From: Pterobdella sp. o SKG-2022
Taxonomy: Eukaryota > Annelida > Clitellata > Hirudinida > Piscicolidae
Assembly (NCBI GenBank): GCA_964035795.1
Contig: OZ038320.1
Location: forward strand, 31,079,125-31,143,124
Reading direction: 5' to 3'
DNA: 64,000 nt
Numbering within the stretch: the stretch's first letter is position 1; every line of letters starts with the position of its first letter. The notes beneath the pieces are model-generated. The model was not told the origin of the DNA, made no database searches, and was given only the letters and a program-made list of their open reading frames with translations. Positions 18,098 through 29,637 of this stretch are shown one piece after another. Position numbers and translations under genes: made by a program.

Positions 18098-19565
18098 CAT
18101 CGAGGTCAAAATTATTTTTTTTCAGTTTTTTTGATGGTTGAGGAACACATTCATCAGGCTCGGCTTTGTTCAACTTATTCAAATCCAAATATTTACCTAC
18201 ATTTGTATTTTTAATGTCCAATTTTTTTGGTTCAGGTTTTGTTTCAATAGGTTTTTTCAGAATATTTTCTTCTTTTTCTTTTTCTCGTTCTTCTGCTATT
18301 TGTTTGTCAACTTCCTCAAAAGGATCAGAAAAAACCACACAAGATTCAAGTTTTATTTCAGTTTTAGGCCGATCTTTTAAATCTGTTTCAATCTGCTCCA
18401 TTTTGTCTAGTGTTTCCAAACCTCCCACTACATGACCAAACACTGTATGCTTTTTATCCAGATGTTTAGCAGATCTATATGTTATAAAAAACTGTGATTT
18501 ATTAGTATTTGGGCCAGAATTTGCCATGCTCAAGATTCCTCTACCTTTGTGAGTTAAATTTGATTTAAACTCGTCTTCAAAAGGTTTATCCCAAATGGAA
18601 TTTCCTCCTTTACCAGTTCCTTCTGGGTCACCTCCCTGGATTATGAAGTTTTTAATGGATCGGTGAAAGATTGTATTATTATAATACCCACTCAAACAAT
18701 GCTTCAAAAAGTTTTCACATGTTTTAGGCACATAGTTTGAATACAGTTCAATGTTCAAAACACCACAAGATGTATTAAGTCGAACATAAGCTAATTTTTT
18801 AATTCTTTTATATCTCAAAATTTCATCTGCAATTGTAGCTGGTTCAAAATGAGTGACTGGTTGCATAATGGTGGATGTAAAACCTGCAGCTAAAGTTCCT
18901 GTAGAGTAATGTGCAGCATTGTGTTTTGTGAGTTTTCTTTCATTTCTTTCTGCCATTTTTTTATGTTCAACATGCTTTTCTTTGGATTTTTTAGCCACTT
19001 CAATTTCTTCTTCACTTGGCATTTTCAAATTTTGTTTGATGTGGTAATAATTTATATAATTTGCTTTCTCAAGATTATGAGGTTCTTGTAAACTTATTAT
19101 ATCTTTTTTCGTGAATGGTTGATCATTCAGAAGATCTTTCCAATAAGATACTTTTATATTTAATCTTTCAATAGCATCATAAGAAAATACATTTCCTGTT
19201 GGTCTGATAGCAACAATGGTTGAATTTTCATTGAACACTTTAAAAGTTATTGGACAGTGAAATTTTCCATTAGCATCAGTACTAAATTTCAATTCAATTA
19301 AATCTTTGCGAGACATTTTATCACCATTAATAGGATTCACGCCATATTTATTTAAAAAGGCTAGTATGTTCACAAACTCGAAAATATTTCCAGATGTAGT
19401 ACAAACAGGCATAGTGAAAGGTTGCATACTAAGACTACAGCAGTAAAAAGGCAAACGTTTGAACTCAGATGAATTGTTTTTGGCAGCCTTTTTCCCTCCA
19501 TATAAATTTTTCCATTCTGTTGTTGTTAAATACATTTTATCTTGTTGATGTTGTTTCTTCCCCAT
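18090..19565 (-). CDS. PPIL2: PPIL2 (CYC4/Cyp60): U-box and cyclophilin-like protein, intronless, 491 aa
   Basis: Nuclear spliceosome-associated U-box ubiquitin ligase with a cyclophilin domain. The start is ATG 19565 (MGKKQHQQDKMYLTTTEW), matching the family N-terminus MGKRQHQKDKMY; the frame stays open 15 codons upstream but that part is not conserved. Residues about 35-110 form the double U-box-like region (LPFYCCSLSMQPF, KFHCPITFKVF). About 260-440 are cyclophilin (CGVLNIELY, FHRSIKNFIIQGGDP, GRGILSMANSGPN, SQFFITYRS, KKHTVFGHVVGG). The active-site Arg (FHR), Gln (IQGGD) and His (KKHTVFG) positions are kept. The Trp of classical cyclophilins is replaced by His (AKHLDKKH). The C-terminus is charged and ends in DGW, near the family's SSW. 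Codon use is AT-rich, unlike OGT. There are no introns or internal stops and it is near full length (human 520), so a functional gene or a conserved retrocopy. Confidence 0.95.
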   Translation of the reverse strand: MGKKQHQQDKMYLTTTEWKNLYGGKKAAKNNSSEFKRLPFYCCSLSMQPFTMPVCTTSGNIFEFVNILAFLNKYGVNPINGDKMSRKDLIELKFSTDANGKFHCPITFKVFNENSTIVAIRPTGNVFSYDAIERLNIKVSYWKDLLNDQPFTKKDIISLQEPHNLEKANYINYYHIKQNLKMPSEEEIEVAKKSKEKHVEHKKMAERNERKLTKHNAAHYSTGTLAAGFTSTIMQPVTHFEPATIADEILRYKRIKKLAYVRLNTSCGVLNIELYSNYVPKTCENFLKHCLSGYYNNTIFHRSIKNFIIQGGDPEGTGKGGNSIWDKPFEDEFKSNLTHKGRGILSMANSGPNTNKSQFFITYRSAKHLDKKHTVFGHVVGGLETLDKMEQIETDLKDRPKTEIKLESCVVFSDPFEEVDKQIAEEREKEKEENILKKPIETKPEPKKLDIKNTNVGKYLDLNKLNKAEPDECVPQPSKKLKKNNFDLDGW

Positions 19566-21662
19566 TTTTTTTTCTATAACCAGATAAAGAAATATACCAA
19601 ATACGTACAAAGCTCCGGAGATTCGAATACACTTTTAGATAAAATTTATTGCGGTATGAGTATAAGTCAAAATATTAAACAAAATTTTGAGAAAACTTTT
19701 TGAAAAAGTCCGTATTAAATTTTAAACTGTGAATATAACAAACTATGCTAAAAAGATTAACGTGAATTATAATTTTATACGAAAATCTATTCAAATTATG
19801 AGTTTTTGGACGAAATTATTAAATAACAATACTTGATTGAAATAAAACAGTGGAAAAAACAAAAAACTCAATTTAAATGTGATAAATAAAAATATATTAA
19901 AATAATAAAATTATAACTGAAAAATTCCACTTGAAAGCAGAGTTTTTATAATTTATATGTTTAATCAAACATAGTCTCAAACCAGTTTTATTGAATTGAC
20001 ATAAACATTAAAAAAATTCTAATTAATAAATTTTTCAACAACTGAAAATTTATCTAATTAATTACAACTAATTTGCTACAGCAAATGTCCAATCAGAAAG
20101 CCTCTAGAAACTTCCTTGCTAAAAATTCCTCTAGTGGCCGCCAAAAGCGAATGCAACAGCCCTTTTAAAGTTTCAGTTCGAACCAAAAGCTTCAAAAGTA
20201 TAGCTTTGTAAAAACTAAAAGTTGTATATAAGGTAGTTACTATAACCTTTTTGAATAAACTTAAACTTATAATCAACCAATTTAATTGCCTAGAATTCCA
20301 CGAATCAGAATAAAATGAAAAAGTAGAAACACACAAAAACAAAATAAAAAAATTTAAACTCTTTATTAAAAAATGTTTGAGCCTTTGTTAGGTATGAGAG
20401 CCAATTATGAAAACGCCTTAGATGTACTAACTCATATTTAGGCACTAAAATTTCTAACGAATAATTGTTTAGTAGAACTAATCAAAAAATTACTGAAAAT
20501 ACTTATTTTAAAAATTTAGTTTTCACAAAGATAGTGAAATTTTAATATGAAAATGAGATATCGAAAAGAATAATTTATAAATAGTTAAGCTTTATTGGTT
20601 CAAAAATCATTATTTGCGGAAAAAGTCAAAGAACTTCCTTCATTACTGATGACCCTCCACACCCATTCGATATATTTGAAAAACACTTTAGAAATCTATT
20701 CAAGTACACAATTTATTTTTGAATTAATTTCCCTATTTTCTAAGATAATTTTTTTTCACTTTTAACAATTAATATACTCGAGAATTTTTTTCAAAAAAGC
20801 TTTAAAAAAAACAACGAGAATCTTTTAATGGGTCTTGATGATACAGATCAATCAATTGTCTAACTTTTTATTGTTTTTTTAAAATTTCTATTTGTTTTTT
20901 ACTTTGGCATGACTAATTGTTTTTTCGTTATTTTTAATTTCTTAAGTTTTTATTATTAGAACGACTAATTGTTTTTTATCGTGTTTTAATACAAAAAGTA
21001 TTCGAATTATTTTTGTCTATAAATAATCTTTAATTAGTATAAGCTTGAGTTTTTTTGAAAAATAACTAAAAATTACTAATAAGATTATTTTCACAATTTT
21101 TTTTTCACGCTATCTTATCAACTCAATTGTGGTTGGAAATTTATATAAAATGTAAAAATGTCTTATTTGCAAATATATACCTTATAAGCAATAAGCTGTA
21201 AAGAATCGATTAATTGGAAGACCGAAAGTGGGATTTACAGACGTTTGCAAACGCTATTTTGAGGATCCATTTTAAGAATAGAAGGTGATAAAAAGCGATG
21301 AAAACAATAATTTTTTTAGCCGATACAAAAATCGACGACAAAAAACAGAGATAAATGATGGGAAAAACAAGATAAAAAGTGATTTAACAGTGAACTTATC
21401 GTTGCCACAAAATTGGACTATAAATCTTAGTAAGTTCTGAGATTATAAGCCAAATTGAAAATATTTTGAAATGCATTTATTTTTGGAAAAAACTAATTTC
21501 CAATAAGCTAACCCTTAACTCAGATTTAATAAAGAGTTTTGACCTATAGAGAATCGTAGCGGCCTTTGCAAATAAATGTATTTATAAAACTTCTCATTTT
21601 AACGTATAGAATCAAAAAGTACTAAAAAAAGATACATACGATGTCTCTATAAGATTTCATCA
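19566..21662. other. AT-rich intergenic DNA upstream of PPIL2
   Basis: Includes the presumed PPIL2 promoter or 5' leader. On the minus strand an acceptor-like TTTATCTGGTTATAG ends 10 bases before the PPIL2 ATG. Nothing else is recognised; the ORF at 20076-20342 has no known motif. Confidence 0.5.
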
Positions 21663-21890
21663 ATTAAACTTTGAAAACATCAATTGAGAATTCATACACT
21701 TATTTAAAATGAAAGCTATAGTTTTCGATAAGTAAAAATCCTAAACCTTATCATAAAAGATTAACAGCTAATGTTTTATGTTAAGGCTATACTTATCGAA
21801 AAATATAGCTTTTATTTAAAATAAATGTATGAATCCTCAATTGATGTTTTTAAAGTTTAATTGCTATACAAAACATACATAAGATGTCTC
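21663..21890. mobile_element. Hairpin MITE, family A copy 2
   Basis: The same inverted arms as the copy at 2259-2464, with a longer centre. The right-hand extension TATACAAAACATACATAAG is shared base for base. Left arm about 21663-21735; right arm about 21785-21862. Confidence 0.82.
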
Positions 21891-24800
21891 CGAAAAGATT
21901 CCATGAAGTTTTTTAGCGTTGAATAATTACGTTTTTTAAAGTAAACTTTTCTAATTACTAATTAACCTTTATCCGCCCAATTCTGAAGTTTTTGAAAATT
22001 TAATTTCTTTTGCTTATAAGGTATCAAAAACAAAAACAATTTATATAAATTTTTAGCTTTTTGTGATTCAAAATTTTCGTTTTATTAAATGCTTAATCCA
22101 GCTTCTTCAGACTCAAAAAGACTAAAAGTACCATTCAACTGAAACTTAAGCTGAGCCGTGTTGTTCTCATCAAACCATGGTGCAACATTTTGAAAAAATT
22201 TTGAACACATTTACTGAAGTATTCAAATAGTTTAAACCGCTAGTTTCATTTTCGTATTTTATACAATAACGTCGATTACTTTGGTTAGTTATTGAACTAT
22301 TGCTGCTGAAGCAATAGGCTGAAGTGAATTTATCAAAGTTATGGAGAAGCAAAATTTAATGAAATCTGGCAAAGAGATACTACTAAAAAATGCCTGAACA
22401 TGAAATTCCAAACAATCCTGTATGCATAAAGTTATAAACACAATGGGATCTTATTCAAAATACAAAATTTTCTAAACGAATTTCATTATCTGAATGCCAT
22501 AGCATTTCTAAAGAGCACCACTATTGGTCAATCTTTTCAAAGAAAAGTTTTTTGAATGCATGACTTGAAGAAGTTTATTGTGATAAAAAAATTTTTGTAG
22601 AGAAATACAATGACAATTATACTCCGGCAAAAAGAAGATGGGAAGTTTGTAAAAAAATATATGCAAAAAACGTGTAAAAATTCCAAGTATGACTTTTTTG
22701 TTAAAAAAGGAAAGCGTTATTTGATTACTATTGTTATAAGAACTAGAACTTTCTTAATTTTTATGAATAAAGTTTGTTGGAATAAATTTTTATATAGTTT
22801 TGTTTTTTAGAGAAATCGCATGATTTTCGAAACTTTAATTTTTTTTACCACAAGCTTTCAAGAAATTTCTGCAGAAATGTTCATTCCTCTTTTGTTAAGT
22901 TTTAATGATCGGACTGAACTTACCGAAGTTAGAGCTGAATTTTTTTGAAATAACTTTTTTTAAAAATTGTTTTTGAATCTCAAGTTATTCTACGAAATAT
23001 GGTTTTATTAGTTCTACTCGGGTTTTTGTCAAAGTGTTTTAAAAGGTTATATTTAAAAATGCAATTGAAGTTTATTTATTCAGAGTTAACAAGCTTTGAG
23101 ATTGTTTTAATAATTATTACATAAAATTTACCATGTGCAAAGCAAAGATTTGAAAAAAAAATCAAAAATAATGAAAATTGACAAGTATGCCGCTAAAAAT
23201 TAATTTTCTCAATTTTCTTTAATTTTTTTTTGCTTTTAACCCTCAATAAATTGACGAATATCTAAGATATTTTAAAAAAATCAAAAAAATAACTTTTTAA
23301 TGAGTGCAGCCATAACTGGGCTTATACGTTGAACCAAACGAATTTTGTTTGTAACAACATTTGCTCAAAGTTGAATAAAATATTTTAATGTTTAAATGAA
23401 TTCAACTCTTTTTGATGTAAATATGTGAAAAATTAAAATTTACAATAATTATAATTTTCACGCCATTTTGAATAGGTTTTTTTCAAATCGGAATGGATAA
23501 CGGATGAAGGTAAAAGCAAATTAACTTAGCTTATTCACTTTAAAAAAGCGTGAAAAAACTACGTCAAGTAAGTTGAGTCGATTAGCCAGGTTAAGTTAAT
23601 TAAGTTAACTCTTTTCAGTGAGATTTTCAGGCTTTATAGGGTGGCTGGTAAAATTGTTAAAATAAACATTACAATTTTTATCGAAAAATAGTTTCTTATT
23701 CGTGTTATTCAAAATACATGTTAAGGTTCACTTCAAGCTTGAAAAATTTCTTGCAATAAATTCTTGAAACTCGATTAAAGTGTTAACCTACAAAGAATGT
23801 GCTACAAATACACTGGTCCACAAAACTTAGATTCACCAAAAAATTCTCACCACGGAATTCACTTATGAAGGTTCTTCAGTAAATGGGATACTTCTGTGGA
23901 AACTCATTAAACCTTACTTTTTCATCGATTATTTGAAAACTTTTGCAAAATGGCATCAGACGACAAATAATCTTGGGTGTTTTATGCATATAATTGTGAT
24001 AAAAAGACTCAAAAACTAAGTTATCGACTGATAGTTTTATGCTTCTTTTAATTAGGTCATCTGTGAAAAACGTCAAAAATATCCACTTTAATGAAACATT
24101 TGTAGTTTTCTTATCTATGAAACACTGTACAAAAAATTTTCCCCCAATGTATGAGCTTTTTGGTCTTTTATTTTTCAGTATTTAAAAAAAATAAAGCTTT
24201 CAGTACTCAGAATTATCGTCTTCAGGGTATAAAAAGATCTCGTTTTTATCTTTATGACCCGGAGATGACACTTTGAAGTGTAAGAGCACTTTTCCCTCGC
24301 AATTAGTACGAACGAAAATTTCGAAAAGTATTTTATTTGATGAACGTGCTTATTATTAAGTTGTAAATATTTTCTATTCCATAAAGAGCCTATTTATTTC
24401 AAAGAAAAAATGTTTAAATCTACCGAATTATTAAAAGTTATTTGGTCAATAAAATTAATCCGTTAAAGAAGGATAATCGAAGGGTTAGTAGTATAGTTGG
24501 ACTCTGAGAGCATTGAGAAATCCTTAGATAATATAAACATGCCTTTGTTGAAATGTACCTAGCTTTTTTGAGGTATTTTAAACTACAGTTAGTCGTGAAT
24601 AACCAAAATCCTCCAATAATCCCAAAAAATTCCATAGCGCCTTTTTTATGGGATCTGTTAATTCTTTTTATATCAAAAATATTTTCATACTGAAACTATT
24701 TCATAAATTTTTTAAATAAAATAAAAAAATAAAAAAGTAATATTTCAAAATTTTTAACCAAAAAATTATTGTTAAAAATCTTTATAGAATTTTTCAATCA

Positions 24801-27800
24801 AATATAATTATACAGTGAGTGGAGATGTAGACTTGTGTATTAAGACGTATAGCTCGAAATGAATAATTTTGCTTGCAATCCGTGGATGAAACGACTGAGA
24901 GTTCTAACCAAGCATTCTGCTCGAAAAACAACTTTTATTGCTTTTTATTCAGTTTAATCTAAATAACTTTTTGCTTAGAAAATATTCGTTTAATCCATAA
25001 AAAACTAAAGATTTCATTAAATTATAAAGTTAAATTTTTCACTTTGAAAACATTTCAAAAAGCCGGACAACTTCCAGCTCTGAAGGGTCTGGGTTTCTAT
25101 GAAATGGTTCAACCAAGAGCTTTGTTTATTCAGCAATATACTTTAATTTTTCACATAAGTATTTAAATAGACATTCTAAAACAACGCACACGAAAAAATA
25201 ACTTTTATTGTTAATACAGAATAATGTCATTTTTTAACTAAAAAGATGCATTTTTTCATTTTTATTTCAAGGTGAAACCGTGTATCACTTGTGAAAAATG
25301 TCCAAGTGTTCATTACTCTACATAATGCATCGCTTCTTTAAACAATGATTAAGATGGCTTTGGATAAAAACACCAGGCAATAAATGAAATTCTGTCCACA
25401 AAGGCTTTTAAAGAGTTGAAGATTTAAATGCTAAATAAATTGGATCTTAATCCCAAAACACGTGAAAAGAAGATGAAGAAGAAGAAGAAGAGATAATTTC
25501 GATGACAATATATAAGATAATGGAGATGTTGATAACAGCAAGTCATCAGACAGATATGCAAACATTAAGAATAAATAGACGCATTAGCCATTAGAAGCTT
25601 TCTCAGCGTGGAGTATTATTATTTATATGCTGAAAAGTATTTTATATTCTCGAGTAACTAAGGCAATTAAAAACCATGAGATTCATTAGGATTTATTGTC
25701 TTTGTTGGACAAGAAAAAGCAGGTTGTTAATATTTAGGCAGTTTATCGTTAGTCAGTTTTGATTGTAAGTTATCATGGTTTTATTGAAGTATTTTTGAAA
25801 AATTACTCGGTATTTTTTCTTTGAGGATCTTGAATTTATCGAATAATTTTTGAATTTTTTTCGCCTTTTTATTTTCCAACACTTTTTTTATGAAGATTTT
25901 TGTTTGTTTTTTAATTTTCAAATTTAAAATTTTAATTGAAAACACAAAAAAATTAACTATAAATAAAAAGTCAAAATTCCAAAAAAAGTAACAAAATTTA
26001 TTAACGCTTTTATTGAAAATCTTAGCAGCATCAATCAATCAGCCAAACTCTTATTGAATAATAATTAAGATATTAAATGAACATGTCATCATCTGAACAA
26101 AGCTGCAAAATATTGCTTGCAAGGGGGTTCAAGTCGGCCGCCTTAAGTACAGGGGGGTTTTGAAGGCGTGAGACCATGGGATCTTCTATCAATGGAATTC
26201 TATTAATTTTGTATATTCGTTTTTAATTTTACGTCAACTGTAACTTCGTGATAAGGCTAGACTTATGAGAATTGATGAGCCTTCATACAAAAATAAATCT
26301 AACATACCTTCATTTTTGAAGTGAAAATAAAAAGTATGCAAATGTTAACATAATGATGAGCCTGTCAGTGTAATCAATTGTGAATGAATTTGACAAAAAA
26401 ACTGAAAAAATTATTCAATTAAGTTTTTGATAGAAGTGTTAAAAACTATAAAATTTTATGGACATGCTCTTGTGGTAACTATTTTTCAAACTTTTACTTC
26501 AAAAACTTTATATTTGATGCAGAATTTTTGAAAGAAAAAAATTGATATTTTGTCAACAAAATTATTTTTTGCTCTTATAATTTGAAATAAATTTAGTGAT
26601 TAAAAAAAAAACATATAGTGAAAAATATTTTATAATTAAAAATATATTTACTTTCTACTAGAATAAATTGCTATAGAATTGTTAATTAAATTTAGAAACA
26701 GAAATTGAATCGTTATACGTGGAAATTAAAGGAATTAGAAAACACAAGAAAAAATTGTAAAAAAAAATCTAAAAAATTGTGAAACTTCAAATGTTTTTAA
26801 AAGTTGGAGACAACATAGTTTCATGGCAAGCAGGATGGGCAGTTGAGAGAGCTTCTATACTTTTAGACTAACTATCAAGTGTACGTTGATTAACTTGATT
26901 TGTCGCAGTTGTCCCTTCTCAGGTTACACCTCAGGCTCTAGTTATCACGAAAAGCTTGTAGGTTTTACTAAGTAACTGACACTCCTTCAGCTAATGTATA
27001 CTTTGTGTACAAAACTCGAAACTGAAATTTTTGAATGGAAAAAAAATAATGAAAGCATTGTTTTTCTATTGAATTATAACCTTTCAAAAACATATTGTCT
27101 GTCTCTTTATTGAATTTTGTAGTTTTAGTGGACTTTTGTGCAATTAAATAACAAACCTCAAGTTGGTTAAGCATTTGAGATGCATCATTTAAGATTAAGG
27201 GCACTGTTTAACGGCTCATTTACCGAAAAATAAAATTTATAGCTAGATATTTTTCAAGATACGTTGTGTGAATTTTTTTACAAATTTCATCAACAAACAT
27301 TTTATGAAAAATTAAAGCTATATATCCAACCTCAGTTATCCAAGCCTCTTCTTCAGTTTACTGGCTTATAACAAAAATTATACAATAAATTGTGAACACT
27401 TGAAACATTTAGCCGTTAAAAAGCTTTTTGACGGTATAACTTTCAAAAATTTTTTCCTAAAATTAAAACTGCCTAAAGGATTCGTTGTTAAACAACTAAT
27501 CTCGGCGTTGTGTCGTTTGAGTAAATCATGACATTCTGACGCCCAATGTTGTTAGCTAACACCAACTCTAATGAATATTTCTTGAATTGCTCTTGTATTG
27601 ACAAAAGCTTTTATATTTGAAGTTTAAGAAAGGCTAAATTTTTTTTAAAAGTATTAAAATTTTTATACGAATTTATATTATTAAGTACTTGAAAATGAAA
27701 AGTTCAGTTTTTTTAATGAAACTGATGTTCAGTCAATTTTTAACGTTGATATTCACATAAGCCTGTATACAATTAAGCAAAAGATTAGCAAAAAAGTGAA

Positions 27801-29558
27801 TTTTTTATAACTATCAAATGCTCCACGCACAATGTTGGTTTTCAATTAACGAATAACAAATATACTAGATAAACAACACAAAATCTTATTGAACCTTTGT
27901 GACTACAACGAAGCTTTCCGTGGTTGAAATTTCCATTTTCAAGCACTAAAATACACGACAGAAATCCGATATCATTAGAAAAAATTATTAATTGCCTTGT
28001 ATCAAAGGTCAATGTATATAATTTTTAAAAATGGGACAAAAGAGAGTATTTGTAATACCAGTAAAAGTATTTTCAAAAAATTCAAAAAAACTCATTAAAA
28101 AAATAACGATAGACAAATTGAAGGTATTTTCCAAGCCAGAATATGATGGCTTTCAAATATTGCATTCTTTTTAAGCGAAACAATTCGAATTTGTTAAAAA
28201 CAACTTGATCGTTAAGTGACGGCTTATGAAATTGTAAATAGTAAGCCTCCGATATCTCCAATATTCTCTTTTTCTTGTGTTGTAAAGGCAGTATCGACCC
28301 TTTGAACACGTGGAAATGCAGTTCGCAAGATTTTTCGATGATTCCAAAGACCCTTTAAAAAACACATGTTTCTTAGTACTTGATAATGTAAGTTCTGCTT
28401 TCGAAAAGCTTCGTTGTTTAATGAACCTTCGTGTGTGCTCAGTAGATTCTTATTGTTTGGCTATTAAGCGCATGTACAGTATGAATCATTAGAAATCTGA
28501 TGTAATTACTTAGTCTCTAATTATGTCTTTTGTAGACGTGGAAATGCAATGAGTTGAGCAGATTCGTCCGATATCTTATCACCAATCTGGTATGTTGACC
28601 ACATTTATCAGGCGCGATCTTGTGGAATTTGACTTTGCCTCATAAGTACGTGAGTTATGATGCGTTCTTGTCGAAGTTTTCAGCTTTTTTCCAGAAGCTT
28701 CGCCAACTATTAAGACTTATGGAGTGTTGTTTTTATTATAATTTTAAAATTTCAAAGTTAAGTCTTTTTTTTTTTTCAGTAAACGTTTTTTTTTCTAAAC
28801 ATTAAAATTAACTTTTATGAAATTTAAAACAATTATGAGACAACGCAGATATTATTTTTTAAAATACGAAGTTTTGTTTAAAAGTTTTTTACGTTGATTT
28901 ATGGAAGAACTTCAGAACATTTATTGAGCGAAAACAGCTACAATTTTATCTTAAAACAATAGCGAAAAATTTTATTTAGTAGCTATCTTTGTTAAAGAAA
29001 AGAGCAGTTTTAAAAAAGTATTTTTTTTATCTCAACACTAACCCTTATTTTTTTATATTTATATTTTTTTTTTATATCAGAGTATTCCACATTAGCGGTT
29101 TAGTTTAAGCCTACTATGTTTGTGGTTTGAAGCTTGTAAATGGAAGTTCTCCTAACGTAAAACCTCGTGCAGTTATTAGCAATTTAATGACTATCACAGT
29201 TTCTGTTCATTATGCTTTGGGAAGTTTTCTTACGCATTTAAAAAATCTTTTCATTTGATGACGCCAAATAATTTATTAATTAGCTATCTCTTGGGGGTGA
29301 CAAAAAAGACTGAGCATCGATCGTAAAATTTTATGAGGAATTAAGAATAAAAACTTTTAATTATAAAATTTTATTGGAAAAATTTCAAAACTCCAATAAA
29401 TGAGTGCACAAAATAACAAATATTAATCAAATATAATAACATAATGTGACTCAACATATGGAACCTAATTAGAAATATTAAACACATAAAAAATGTCACA
29501 AAGAAAGAAATACACCGTAAGAGCTGCAGTGATGTTGAAGGAGAACAATGTTTCACCA
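21891..29558. other. AT-rich gene desert, part 1
   Basis: No exon, RNA gene or autonomous element that I can support. GC-richer islands near 26100-26200 (CAAGGGGGTTCAAGTCGGCC) and 26880-26950 may be edges of old transposons. A worn copy of the shared MITE core (CGAAAAGCTTCGTTG) lies near 28402. Direct repeats ACGTGGAAATGCA occur near 28308 and 28537. Confidence 0.5.
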
Positions 29559-29637
29559 TATAATAGAAACAAACACTAAGGTTTATTGAGAAACTTAATA
29601 CACGAAGCTTTTCGTAAGAGTATCTTACATTATCTAA
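29559..29637 (-). mobile_element. MITE family B, copy 2 (half element)
   Basis: Holds AATAGAAACAAACACTAAGG, the GTTTATTGAGAAAC block and CACGAAGCTTTTCGTAAGAG. It is the reverse complement of 36281-36357 with no difference that I can see over about 76 bases. The other arm is missing. Confidence 0.75.

Noticed and set aside
18138..18435. Plus-strand ORFs rich in Phe opposite PPIL2
   Set aside because: They are the antisense reading of the PPIL2 coding sequence and have no motif of their own.
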